Source of the DNA: Choristoneura fumiferana
Lineage: Eukaryota > Arthropoda > Insecta > Lepidoptera > Tortricidae
Assembly: GCF_025370935.1 (NCBI RefSeq)
Contig: NC_133492.1
Span: 13,621,020-13,685,019 of the forward strand
Reading direction: 5' to 3'
Length of the DNA: 64,000 nucleotides
Shown: positions 24,290 through 33,640 of the stretch, piece after piece
Layout of the letters: the number at the start of each line of letters is the position of its first letter
Numbering within the stretch: position 1 is the first letter of the stretch
Program-made: the position numbers and the translations under genes
Notes under the pieces: model-generated
What the model was told of the DNA's origin: nothing
Database searches by the model: none
The model's input: only the letters and a program-made list of their open reading frames with translations

Positions 24290-24720
24290 TCGAGCCCCAA
24301 GCCAACCTCACCTGCTCGCGGTGCACCCTGCTGAATAACTAACGAGGCACTGGCGACCCACCAACCCGTCTTGGACCAGCGTGGTGGGCTTATGGTCCAA
24401 CCCTCCTCTATGATGAGAAAAACACTGAGCTGCGCTCAATGACTCGAATTGCTGACGTGGGCGTAAAGACGGCCAAGTTGAAGTGGGACTGGGCTGGACA
24501 TGTCTGTCGAATGAACCCAGAACGTTGGGCCAAAATTGTTACGGAATGGGTCCCTAGTGACGGATACCGTAATAGAGGCAGACCGAAGAGGAGATGGAGG
24601 GACGACTTAGATGCCTATAATGTGGGATGGCGGGAGCTCGCCTTTGATAGGCAGGAGTGGAGAAAGAGAGGAGAGGCCTTTGCCCAGCAGTGGGACACAA
24701 AAATAGGCTAATAAAAAAAA
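24290..24720 (+). pseudogene. RTE-type LINE, C-terminal reverse transcriptase fragment with poly(A)-like tail
   Basis: The 90-codon frame 24439-24711 encodes the conserved tail of lepidopteran endonuclease-reverse transcriptases: KLKWDWAGHVCRM, WAKIVTEW, a GRPKRRWRDDL stretch, then EWRKRGEAFAQQWD. It ends with a stop and A-rich tail. Upstream bases 24290-24430 probably belong to the same element but are frame-disrupted. The catalytic domain is missing, so this is a dead 5'-truncated copy. RTE is my best clade guess from this C-terminal motif. Confidence 0.8.
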
Positions 24721-24871
24721 AAAAATTCTTCATTTAGTACGGCTTTTATTTACGTTTCGACTTGTTTACAAACGTTAGCGGTTCGTTTTGAAGCACAGCT
24801 TTGATAAATATTTTATTTGGTAGTATTGGTTACATGAGCTGTAACTTACAACATGAGAAGTTCTCGCTAAC

Positions 24872-25166
24872 TTTTTTTTTTTATTCGACTGGATGGAAAA
24901 CGAGCAAGTGGGTCTCCTGATGGTAAGAGATTACCACCGCCCATAGATACCTGCAACGCCAGGGGGATTGCAGATGCGTTACCAACCTAGAGGCCTGAGA
25001 TGGGATACCTGCCAGTGCAGTGTAAGTGCCAGTAATTTCACCGGCTGTCTTACTCTCCACGCCGAAACACAACAGTGCAAGCACTGCTATTTCACGGCAG
25101 GATTAGCGAGCAAGATGGTGGTAGCAATCCGGGCGGACCTTGCGCAAGGTCCTACCACCTGCAATA
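24872..25166 (-). mobile_element. Poly(A)-tailed SINE-like repeat, family R, with target duplication
   Basis: On the minus strand it starts ctattgcaggtggtaggacc, carries cggattgctaccaccatctt, gctcgctaatcctgccgtga, gcagtgcttgcactgttgtg, gacagccggtgaaattactg, and ends with actggatgg ... cgaataaaaaa. Flanking sequences gagaagttctcgctaac (24855-24871) and gagaatgttctcggtaac (25167-25184) look like a 17-base target duplication with small differences. Other copies lie at 42782, 53372 and 58433. No tRNA promoter boxes are evident. Confidence 0.75.
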
Positions 25167-25184
25167 GAGAATGTTCTCGGTAAC

Positions 25185-25738
25185 GAGAATTTATCTCCTT
25201 AATTTATTTGGCGCACTGTGTGCCAGAAAAGAATGTGACTCGGCGGGAACAAGCCAATTTTTTTTCGTACGAAAGGTATAGCCATTGGCTGAAGGAACAA
25301 CTTTCTGAAATATTTTTGTATTATTTTCTTCTAGGTAGAAATTTAATTTCAGGAAAATCGCCGTTTTGACCGATTTTAACAATAAAAATTGCGCAGAACC
25401 ATAAAATTATAATAAACTTCATATAAACCTCATCAATGTCAGCCATATCGCGTAGAGTAACTGCTCCTCAAATAATATTTTTATGCACTAGTATAAATAA
25501 ATGTGAAAATTAGTTATACTGTGGTACATACACGGTTTGTAGCTGAGAAGCAAGGTAAAAATAGTGTAGTTCGTTTACTAAATATTTAGTTGTTGAATCA
25601 CGCATTGAAGTAAGATCATATCCCGCAGACGAAAAAAACATTAATTTTTAGGAATTATACCTATAATTGCGCGAGAAATTAAATGAACTAGAACCAAACA
25701 AGTAAATATAGCGGGTGAGCAACTAACAACGCGATTCG
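25185..25738. other. Intergenic DNA upstream of the astacin-like gene
   Basis: A taaatata string lies about 30 bases before the proposed start codon, but no transcription start can be fixed. Two chance frames occur on the minus strand. Confidence 0.35.
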
Positions 25739-25838
25739 ATGTTGACAAATTGCAACAAGATATGCGCTGTTTTACTGGGATGTGTGGCTGTTATGACTTC
25801 CCATGAAGACTCTAGCTCCGAGGACGAAAAAACCGGTA
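25739..25838 (+). CDS. Exon 1 of the astacin-like gene: signal peptide and acidic linker
   Basis: ATG opens MLTNCNKICAVLLGCVAVMT, a short basic-polar start with a hydrophobic core typical of a secretion signal, then an acidic stretch HEDSSSEDEK. The best donor is GTAAGT at 25839, with an alternative GTAGTA at 25836 in the same phase. Both leave phase 1, which is what exon 2 needs. No canonical propeptide with the FxGD aspartate switch is seen. The minus strand is also open here for 78 codons, which lowers confidence. Confidence 0.5.
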
Positions 25839-28800
25839 GTAAGTTTTCACCCGCGACCTTAAAATAGCTACGTCTATGCAAGCGGGAGCGCCAAAGTTCG
25901 CCGTTCGCATACTCTTCGAAAGTCATACCGTAATTTTTGTCCGAATCATCGTTTGTCATAATTTTTTTCCCATTGAAACCTTAAAATTTTCTGATTTTTG
26001 TAATCATTCTATAGGATATTATAGGTTAGGTTAGGTTTGTTTTATAACAACTCTGAACAATTATTGGATTCAGAGAAAAACGAGTTACTTTATGACAGGC
26101 TTTTTAGTCTCTGCAAAAAATCAGCGTTGCTACACCCACTGTGTAGCAACACATGCTGAGTGGAGACATACAATATATTATAAATTATGCTTGCATAGTA
26201 ATAATTATTATTGTTTTTTGTGTTTGGTGGTGGTACTGTTGGGACCGTTAATTAATCATTTTTCTTTATTTCTTTCTTTCAAACGAGCATTCTAATAAAC
26301 ATTACATTCGGACTTTCGATAAGTATGCGAACCGCTATGGACCCATGATCAGCCAGACAAGTGGTCTATCAATTTTTAAACAAGTTCCTATCAAATAAAT
26401 GTGAGAATGAATATGTCGCTAAAGTCGAACTTTCAAGTTGTCAGACACATCTATTGGCATTATTGTTTTATGGGGTCTACTCGTATATTGACTCCCATAA
26501 CTTTAAATTTTCGATTTGGTTATCCCTACCGTTGTTTGTCATAATCGTTGCTCGTCAGAATTATCATTGGTCATAATTTTAATAGTCATAATTTTCTTTC
26601 GCCCCCTTTCATTAGTCATAACTATTGAATTTCATACCGTTATTGGTCATAACATTTAATGTGGTAATTGTATTGAAAGGTTGAAATTCACAAGGAATAT
26701 TATTATTTGACATAACGCATTTCTGTCAGCTGGTACTTTTGTAAGGGTCACAGTTCTAATCTAACCTAACCTATTTTTCTGGCAGCTTTTTTTTAAGGGG
26801 TCACAGTTCTAACCTAACCTACTTTTCTGTCAGCTGGTACTTTTTGTAAGGGGTCACAATTCGAACCTAACCTAATCTACTTTTCAGGCAACTATTTTTT
26901 TGTAAGGGTCGCAGTCCTAACCTAACCTAACCTGCTTTTTTGTTAACTGGTCATTTTTAAAGGAGGCACAGTTCTAACTTTCTAATGTTTTAATGTATGA
27001 CATGTATTATTGCTGAATTTTAAAATGATTCCTTTAAATCATTAGAGAATAATGAAATGAAATAAAATCATCGAGCCGTGGTGGCCGAGTGGTTTGACCT
27101 AATGGCCTCTCAAGCAGAGGATCGTGGGTTTAAACCCCGGCTCGCACCTCTTAGTTTTTCAAAATTCATATGCGGAATTAAATTTGAAATTTACCACGAG
27201 CTTTACGGTGAAGGAAAACATCGTGAGGAAACCTGCACAACAAACCTGCGAATTAATTCAACGGCGTGTGTGAAGTTCCCAATCCGCACTGGGCCCGCGT
27301 GGGAACTACTGCCCAAACCCTCTCATTCCAAGAGAAGGCCTGTGCCCTGCAGTGGGACGTATATAGACTGGGATTGATGGATGGATGTTGTTATTGGTGT
27401 TTTTTGAATGCAGATTGTGCGTTACTCTACATGTAACACTTACTTAGTGCATGTATAGCAATCTTGCAAATAAGTTCTGCTTAATAATAATAATAACGTT
27501 GTTTATTAAATCTTAAATTTCAGGAACGAGAGTGGAAAAGTCGGAATTACCTTCCAGCTGGCCGGAAGAATGGAATAGCGGGATAATACCATTTGTTTAC
27601 GATTATTTTTGTGGTAGTAAGTATACGTTTAATCATGTTTCAATCTTTATTGATAGCTGCTTCATAACCAGATAAATTTTATTCCCTATCTGAAATTGGA
27701 AAATCCTATTCAACGCTCCTCAAGGAATATCGCTATGTAGGCCAAATTTCAAGTCCCTGACTCCAGTAATTTTGGACTATCGATTTCGGATCAGTCAGGA
27801 CATGTTTTTATAATTATTAACCGACGAAAAAAAACGGAGAAGGTATATATATTTTTTATGGATGACCATGCATAACTGTTTACAGAGTAGTCCGATTTTG
27901 ATAATTCTTTTTTATTGGACGGGGTATACCCCAAAATTGGTTCCATATAAATTTGGAAAAAAAATCCAACCCTTAGGGTAGGAAAACAGGGGTGGATTTA
28001 TTGCTCACTGATTGTAATGTATCTCCAAGCTTATTTTTTTCAGAGTAGTCCGATTTTGGTAGTTCTTATTTTATTGGATAGGTTATACCTATACCTCGAA
28101 GTTTGTACCATTTAAGTTTGGGAAAAAAACTACCCTAAAGGTGGGAAAAAATATAAAATTAAATCTTGTAGACAAAAAAATTAAACCTGCGCAAAAACTG
28201 AAAAGCAAAAAATAATAAACCTTTTTTATTTAACCTTAGTCTAGGTTCCAGTTCGAAGTCGGTGCCTCAGCACTAGCCAGCAGGAGTGGACCTATTCGTC
28301 TACTTGATGGGCTTCTATCACTCCTCCTGGCTCCTGCTGAGGCACTGACTTCAAACTGGTACGTAGATGAAGGTTAAATAAAAAAATGTTTATTTTTTTA
28401 TGCTTTTCAGTTTTTTCGGCGGTTTAATTTTTAGATAAAAGAACTTTAGGCTGAATTTTATTTTACACTTCGGGTAGCATCGTTTCTTGCACTATTAGGC
28501 ACTACTGTCGTATGAATGTGATCACGCGTGGGCATTAAGTGTAAAGCTACCCAATTTGGTTGGTTCTTCAATGTGAACTTCCGCAAAGTAATGTCTAATA
28601 ATAATCAACTAAACAACCTCGTTTTTATTTCAGATCCTAAAAGTTTCATAAAGATCATACGTAGAGGCCACGACTTCATCAGACATAAAGCATGTCTGCG
28701 ATTTCATGAGCAAAATCCCATAGTATTTGCGCAGATAGCAAACCTCACTTACTTGTACTATACTTACTCGGGTGTACTAGAGGAGTGCTGTGGAACTTAC

Positions 28801-29981
28801 TTTAGCAAGGACATTGGAAGACGGGTTTGTTTTTCCCTATAGCACTCGTATAGACTCATATGGATTCGTATAGCATGAAGAACAGATGGCCGTTGGAGCC
28901 AAATAGGTCTCGAATGGAGACCGGGATCAGCAAGCGCAGCGTAGGACGTCCTCCAACGAGATCGACGGATGATCTGGGTGCTCTAGGTGGTCATCCACCC
29001 GCGAGTTTACGGTGCATGCAAGCCGCTTCCAACCGAAGCAACTGGCGGTCTACGGGTGATATGATGATGATAAATACCACTCGCATAGACTCTATTAAGA
29101 AGTTTCAAGAGCATAAAACTTCGCGACCTTGGCGGAGATAGAGAACTTCACTTGCTTGTACTTACTACGTTTACTACCTAAGGTATGTTGGTATTCTTAG
29201 CCAAACCTCTTCTAGCAGTTCCATTGTTTATTTCCTGGGGAAATCATCTTGACGATCCCGACGAACAGGAGTTCTTCGTGTTACTCAACCCCTTCGGAAT
29301 TGGTCAATAGAATTGTGTGTTTCTTAATATGCAATACAATACAATTACTCTGTATTGTACACCAGAAATAGTAAGAGATACAGAAAAAACAGGTACACAG
29401 AAAACATAAATTTATGATTCACTTTTTCTCAAAAATATTCATATTAAATATATAATGTAATACAAATATTTTTGAGAAAAAGTGAATCTTAAGAACTACA
29501 TAATGGTATTAACCAGTTCTAAAAGGGTAAATAAAGACAGTAATTTAGTATAGTCCCGGAATTTCAATTCAACTGCTACGAGTAAATAAGACTTTTTAAC
29601 GCGTGTATATAAAGCCGCAGGTTTTTTTCTAGTATTGGGAATACGTTTTTTTTGCCTTGTTTTCTTATAACGTCACGGATATGTGTTTTCTATTTTCCAC
29701 TTAGGTATACTTATTTCATTTTCTTCTACTAATATTCAATCCTTTTTTTATCTTATTTTCAGCTAGTACTGATTACGCCAAAGTGCAGAGCCCCCGCAGA
29801 AGTAGCGCATGCGACTCTGCACGCTCTCGGGCTGGTACACGGGAAAGGCCAGGGATTCTCGCAACCTTCCGTCCAAGCAGTGCTGTACCCCGAAGAGTGC
29901 ATGAACACTGAGGTCGATCATCATCATGAGAATAACGGTATATTGGCCACAATAAGTACGAGTGTGGAGATTATTGATTGA
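25739..29981 (+). CDS. Astacin-like (M12A) secreted protein with degenerate active site, four exons
   Basis: Proposed exons: 25739-25838, 27524-27616, 28634-28824, 29763-29981, with introns in phases 1, 1 and 0 that keep frame throughout and have GT/AG ends. The product would be about 200 residues: a signal peptide, a short acidic linker, then the N-terminal part of an astacin catalytic domain. Family landmarks appear in order: WNSGIIPFVYD (start of the mature domain), KACLRF (the conserved Cys-x-Arg-Phe helix end), ECCGTYF (GCWSYVG region), TPKC, and HATLHALGLVH. Active astacins have HExxHxxGFxHE. Here the three zinc histidines remain but the catalytic Glu is Ala and the last Glu is Gly. Normal astacins run about 100 residues further, through the SxMHY Met-turn. 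None is found in the last exon or obviously downstream. I infer a pseudoprotease or decaying paralogue. Confidence 0.7.
26117..26157. repeat. Small hairpin in intron 1
   Basis: gttgctacac and gtgtagcaac are exact inverse partners around a 5-base loop, with further pairing outside (tcagc with gctga). Short enough to be chance. Confidence 0.5.
26525..26665. repeat. Degenerate gtcataa repeats in intron 1
   Basis: The unit (t)ggtcataa(t/c) or (a)gtcataa recurs about six times at irregular spacing. I recall similar 'ggtcataac' strings as common in moths. Not a clean tandem array. Confidence 0.4.
26721..26978. repeat. Minisatellite of five units carrying CCTAA runs
   Basis: About five degenerate units of 45-57 bases. 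Each has ttctgtcagctggtac-like, gtaaggggtcacagttct and taacctaacct. Four of them contain one to three CCTAA repeats, the complement of the TTAGG insect telomere unit. A TTAGG run also occurs at about 26023-26036. All lie inside the first intron of the astacin-like gene. Confidence 0.75.
27074..27390 (+). mobile_element. SINE family S1, full length with A and B boxes
   Basis: The head reads gtggccgagtggtttgacct (A box tggccgagtgg, Ser/Leu tRNA-like) and gatcgtgggtttaaacccc (B-box region), then aatttaccacgagctttacg, gtgaaggaaaacatcgtgag. The 3' end is ccctgcagtgggacgtatat ... gatggatgg. It sits in intron 1, close before exon 2. This is the most complete plus-strand copy, and its pol III boxes are nearly intact. 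Confidence 0.85.
27524..27616 (+). CDS. Exon 2 of the astacin-like gene: start of the catalytic domain
   Basis: The acceptor is aaatttcag and the donor GTAAGT. It codes for about 31 residues including SSWPEEWNSGIIPFVYDYF. The GIIPFVYD string corresponds to the astacin mature-domain start (VIPYxF). Phase 1 at both ends. Confidence 0.75.
28174..28434. mobile_element. Foldback element in intron 2, arms about 115 bp
   Basis: The left arm (28174-28290) pairs with the right arm (28321-28434) almost end to end. Pairs include actgaaaagc with gcttttcagt, tttatttaacctt with aaggttaaata, and aagtcggtgcctcagca with tgctgaggcactgactt. The loop is about 30 bases. The inner arm and loop are shared with 33641-33896, so this is a family. 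The transcript of this intron could form a long hairpin. Confidence 0.85.
28634..28824 (+). CDS. Exon 3 of the astacin-like gene: helix with KACLRF and ECCGTY
   Basis: The acceptor is gtttttatttcag and the donor GTTTGT (weak but usable). It encodes about 64 residues with FIRHKACLRFHEQ and GVLEECCGTYFSKDIGRR, matching the TCIRF and GCWSYVGR blocks of astacins. Incoming phase 1 and outgoing phase 0 agree with its neighbours. Confidence 0.8.
28855..29075 (+). pseudogene. RTE-type LINE 3' end in intron 3
   Basis: Carries cgtaggacgtcctccaacga, gcatgcaagccgcttccaac and a tgatatgatgatgata tail, the same order as 54745-55028. It is a short 5'-truncated fragment with disrupted frame. Confidence 0.7.
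29320..29405 (-). mobile_element. TATTG-tailed repeat, reverse
   Basis: On the minus strand: tgtgtacctgttttttctgt, atctcttactatttctggtg, tacaatacagagtaattg and a TATTG tail. The same 3' end occurs at 55715-55858 and 58855-58928. Probably a LINE or SINE 3' end. Confidence 0.6.
29416..29488. repeat. Perfect 24-bp inverted repeat in intron 3
   Basis: 29416-29439 and 29465-29488 are exact inverse partners (arm begins gattcactttttctc) with a 25-base AT-rich loop. It lies directly beside the TATTG-tailed repeat. Unique in the window. Confidence 0.75.
29763..29981 (+). CDS. Exon 4 of the astacin-like gene: mutated zinc motif and stop
   Basis: The acceptor is tcttattttcag. It encodes LVLITPKC, AEVAHATLHALGLVH, then GKGQGFSQPSVQAVLYPEEC and an acidic and His-rich end before TGA at 29979-29981. 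An alternative donor (GGTATA, 29937/29938) could link to a further exon, but I found no MHY-like exon downstream. Catalytic Glu is replaced by Ala directly after the first zinc His. Confidence 0.75.
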   Translation, partial: LVLITPKCRAPAEVAHATLHALGLVHGKGQGFSQPSVQAVLYPEECMNTEVDHHHENNGILATISTSVEIID

Positions 29982-30049
29982 TTTCCCTTATTCCTTGTAG
30001 TCTCTCCCTTTCATCCGAGTTTTATAAGTTAGTTTAGACCATTCACTCT

Positions 30050-30220
30050 AAACCGCGAACCTGGCAGGCCTCCTACTAGGTGAACTGACGACATTGTGAG
30101 AATTGCGGGCAACTGGTGGATGCAAGTGGCGACTGGTTGTTCATATTGTGGCGTTCTAAGGGGGAGGCCTTTGTTCAGCAGTGGACATCTTCTGGCTGAT
30201 AATGATGTTGATGATGATTC
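30050..30220 (+). pseudogene. RTE-type LINE 3' fragment just after the astacin-like gene
   Basis: Matches 50900-51032: gaactgacgacattgtgaga, actggtggatgcaagtggcg, aagggggaggcctttgttca, gcagtggacatcttctggct, then a TGATGATG tail. Confidence 0.75.
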
Positions 30221-30332
30221 ACTCTAAAGCCCACTTTAAATCTGCAAGAAAAATTGTGCAATTTGTATTAAATTCGCTTTACTTACAGCCTCGCATTGCA
30301 GTGCAATCGACTTACACGAGTTTTCTTGCAGG

Positions 30333-30535
30333 CCCCTGTTTCACGAACGTGACAATTGTCAGTGACATTATGTCGACTGACAATCTGTTATTTGTATCTA
30401 AATTAATGACAATTATTTTGTAAAACAAGTATTATTTTTCCTAGTTGACATTTATTTGTAGAATTGTCGGTAAATCTTGATATGAGATTAAAGCTGTGTC
30501 AGGTTTACGTTACAATTGTAATGTTTCGTGATTCA
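30333..30535. mobile_element. MITE with imperfect inverted ends
   Basis: The left end cctgtttcacgaacgtgaca attgt corresponds to the inverted right end tcacgaaacattacaattgt. The inside is non-coding, with gtcagtgacattatgtcgac. About 200 bp. Confidence 0.5.
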
Positions 30536-30732
30536 TACGCGTATCTTTAAAATGGCTCCCTATGAAAGTAGTAATCGCACTTGTCAGCGCGGTGAAATAG
30601 AGCCCTAGTCTAAACTGGGTCTAACGCTCGCTTGGTGACGTTTACCTAATCATTGTATAAACTTAAAGTTGATTTAAAACGTTCAAATTCACCCTTTTAG
30701 TTACAAATTACATTGAATTGGGTGATGTGGCA

Positions 30733-30935
30733 GGTCATCATCATCATGACAGCCGAGAAAGACGTCCACTGCTGGACATAGGTCTCCCCCGAGGCTCTCC
30801 ACTCAGACCGGTCTTGTGCTTTCCGCATCCAACGCGATCCCGCGATCTTAACCAGGTCGTCACTCCATCTTGTTGGAGGCCTAGCGGCAGCTCGTCTCCC
30901 GGTCCGCGGACGTCATTCGAGAACCTTCAGTAGAT
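30733..30935 (-). pseudogene. RTE-type LINE 3' fragment, reverse
   Basis: Starts tcatcatcatcatgacagcc and gacgtccactgctggacata, the inverted LINE tail, then an inverted C-terminal region including gtcgtcactccatcttgttg. Frame disrupted. Confidence 0.7.
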
Positions 30936-30999
30936 GGCAGGTACTAGAATAAAATTAAGTCATGTGAAGTATTTGCCAAGAATTTTAGCTGCCTTCAAA

Positions 31000-31968
31000 A
31001 CTTTTAAATGTTTTTCTATTGTATTTTGTTTCTTTTCTTTTGTACAATAAAGAGTTTACATACATACCTATATACATACAGTATACTTTTGCTAAATGTT
31101 TTATTAACATTTTTCAACACATTGTATCTTGGTTCTACACGTACGAGCCTAAATATAATCAAAAATAGGAGTAAGATTTCAAAGATAATTTTAATGTTCC
31201 TTCTGTTTTCCGTACTGCTTACTACTTATTGAATGGTGTTCAATAAAGAAAATTCATTACATAATTCATTACAGCTTTTGTCGAGAATTATTCTAAACAT
31301 AATCGTCAGTTAAACGTATGACGATCGGATAACCTAGCGGTTAGTTAAACCTCACTGCGAAACCTATAAATAGATATTTAAGTAAGCATATGCATAATAA
31401 CAATAATATATAAGAACGTTACCATTACATAGTACAAGTGTTAAGATACGAGTATAAATATTTGGACCATTGACACTACTTGACCTAAAATTGGTGTCAA
31501 TGGTGTAATGGTTATATTTATTTATTTCTATCATTAAGACCACAGCATAACAACTACGAGTACACTTGCATATTGTTAAAATTACCTTACATTTCCTCGT
31601 AACTCGCTATCCCACGATAAATCCAGAAACCAATATTACTAGATCCGCCTATGCAATTCCGTTGCTATGGCAGTTTGATCACAGCGGATCTTCTTTTAAT
31701 GGTCGCATCGTTCGACACGCGTCAGGTCGATAAGATCCCTTTGTTTGTACTTGTGCGAATCCGTCGTTCTGGAATGCACTGTCTCAGCATTCAACTCCTT
31801 TTATAAGGAAACTGTCTGTTAACAATTCAGTGTTACGAGTAATTTTAAACGTATTCAATTTCCGCACCATAAAGACTGAAGATCTCTAACTAAATGACAG
31901 TTCTTCTATCGTACCATATCGTTGACTCTGATGTTGAGGCTTGGGGTTGAGGTGAAGGGATGAAAATG
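31000..31968. other. AT-rich intergenic DNA
   Basis: A weak TATTG-tailed repeat end (tacaataaagagtttacata) is at 31040-31060, and a short inverted repeat (ccattgacac/gtgtcaatgg) near 31473-31505. No gene. Confidence 0.4.
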
Positions 31969-32018
31969 ATGAAACACACACACACGCACGCACGCACGCA
32001 TGCATGCACACGCACGCA

Positions 32019-32066
<48 letters not shown>
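31969..32066 (+). repeat. Microsatellite (CA)n mixed with (CACG)n
   Basis: About 95 bases of alternating CA, ACGC and ACAC units. The 74-codon frame across it codes for a Thr-His-Ala-Arg run and is not a gene. Likely polymorphic in length. Confidence 0.9.
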
Positions 32067-32069
<3 letters not shown>

Positions 32070-32558
32070 TCACAGTTGTAATACCTACCTAATATTCTAT
32101 ACTATACCAGGAAACGCGTGCATCAGATTACTTGTTTTTGCTCTATTTCGATTTCTAATAATAATAATTTGGCTAGGCTCTTGAGCTTTTCTCTCAGGTA
32201 CTCCAGTTCTTTGATCCAATTCAGGTTTTAAAGTTTCCCCTTTGTTTTGGTATTTAACTTCCTCTGTAGCAAGTTTCAGCTCTGTAGGTATTGTTGAAGT
32301 TCTAGTTTAGTTTTGATGATAGTTACTTAAACAGACAGTTCTAAATTTGCGTAACAGTGCACTCCTATAACTCCTAATTGAATGGAGCTTAAAACTTGAA
32401 ATTTCAGGAATCTTGTAAGTAATCAGTCATAGCTTGACAAATAAACTGAATTTAAGCCTTCCACTATAACCCAGTGCTGCTAGACAGAGGCGTGAAAATA
32501 CATCGAAATGTTTCCAGAGAAGCATGCACCCTATTTTATTATAATTATCTGCTATTGT

Positions 32559-32704
32559 ACTGTACTGTCACAAGCACAAATATCTGACACAACGAAGCGT
32601 ACATAAATATCTGATACGACTCTATTTCTAGGCTACGTAGGACTATTTAGTCAGATATTTTTGCTCGCTCCGCCGTGACAGATATTAATGCAGGTGACTG
32701 TAGG
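32559..32704. mobile_element. Small MITE (about 145 bp)
   Basis: The left end gtactgtcacaagcacaaat, atctgaca corresponds to the inverted right end ctacagtcacctgcattaat, atctgtca. The inside repeats aatatctgata. It resembles the MITE at 17433 in its cagtca ends. Confidence 0.5.
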
Positions 32705-32809
32705 TACACCTAAAAATTTAACAATATAACATATGAACTTATTTCTGCTTAGCTTTTAGCGTATTTCAACTGTCCATTGAAACTTATTTTATCATTTTTC
32801 CTCAGTTTT

Positions 32810-33079
32810 ACGATCTCCGTTGCGACTTATTTTTCTGGTTCATTAATCAAATTCGTCAAACAGGATTTTCTGATTGAAAAAAGTTTTCGGAAGTTAGAGG
32901 AGTATCTTCTTATGTACTTACAGGTTTTCCTTGAAAAATATTTAGCGGAATTCGGTAAAAAAGAGCAAGCTACACTTATTTTAGTCAATGGTCTTGACGT
33001 ACCTATTGAGAGCGACTGGATGTACTTATACTTTAGAAACCTACTTCCAAGTAGGTACTTACAAATTTCGCTTTTATGA
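32810..33079 (+). CDS. Exon-like open frame, unrecognised
   Basis: A strong acceptor-like string (ttttatcatttttcctcag) precedes an open frame of about 90 codons rich in charged, helix-forming residues (FLIEKSFRKLEEYLLMYL, then QVFLEKYLAEFGKKEQ). Possible donors lie at GGTAAA near 32957 and at GTACTT near 33053. There is no ATG at its head and no partner exon or domain that I recognise, so it may be chance. Confidence 0.2.
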   Translation, partial: TISVATYFSGSLIKFVKQDFLIEKSFRKLEEYLLMYLQVFLEKYLAEFGKKEQATLILVNGLDVPIESDWMYLYFRNLLPSRYLQISLL

Positions 33080-33640
33080 TATTAGTGGTATAATGTAATG
33101 AAATAAACATATTTTTAAGCAACCAATGATCTGAAATGATAGTCAAAAAGAACATAGATTGTTGTACCTATACATAATATGTTGTAGACATGTTGTAGGG
33201 CAAACCTTGACCTATCGGTGATACTCGGTAATTCGGTGATATTCGGCTCAAAATAGTGAAATGAAAGCAATTAAATCTACCCGATCGCAAGCATCAAAAC
33301 TGACAGCTGCCATCGATTATACTTCCTCATAGTGAGATCTGTGTAAAGATAATAAACCAGTATCAACGAATTATCAAGTATCATAAGCCAAGGTTTGCCC
33401 GATGTTGATACAAATTTCAAGCAATCATTTGTCTCGCGTGGCTTAAGACCACTTTGGCCCGAGCCTTCTCTAAGCCTACTAAGAGGATGATCGTTATCAG
33501 CCCTTTTATGTTCCATTTAAGGGCTGTAGGATAAAGCCTAAACCCCATTCTCACATTGTTTAGAATCGTGAAGAATTAGAAGCAATAACGTAGAGGCTCT
33601 GTGGTAGAGGTGTTGTACTGGGTGGGGTCCTTAACAGAAA

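Noticed and set aside
25723..25959. 78-codon minus-strand gene
   Set aside because: It overlaps the proposed signal-peptide exon. The plus reading is preferred because it joins in phase to three further astacin-like exons.
26721..26978. CRISPR-like or telomeric array
   Set aside because: Units are adjacent and degenerate with no spacers, the genome is eukaryotic, and CCTAA makes up only a small part of each unit. It is a minisatellite.
31960..32184. Thr/His/Ala/Arg-rich 74-codon frame
   Set aside because: It is the translated CA/CACG microsatellite.
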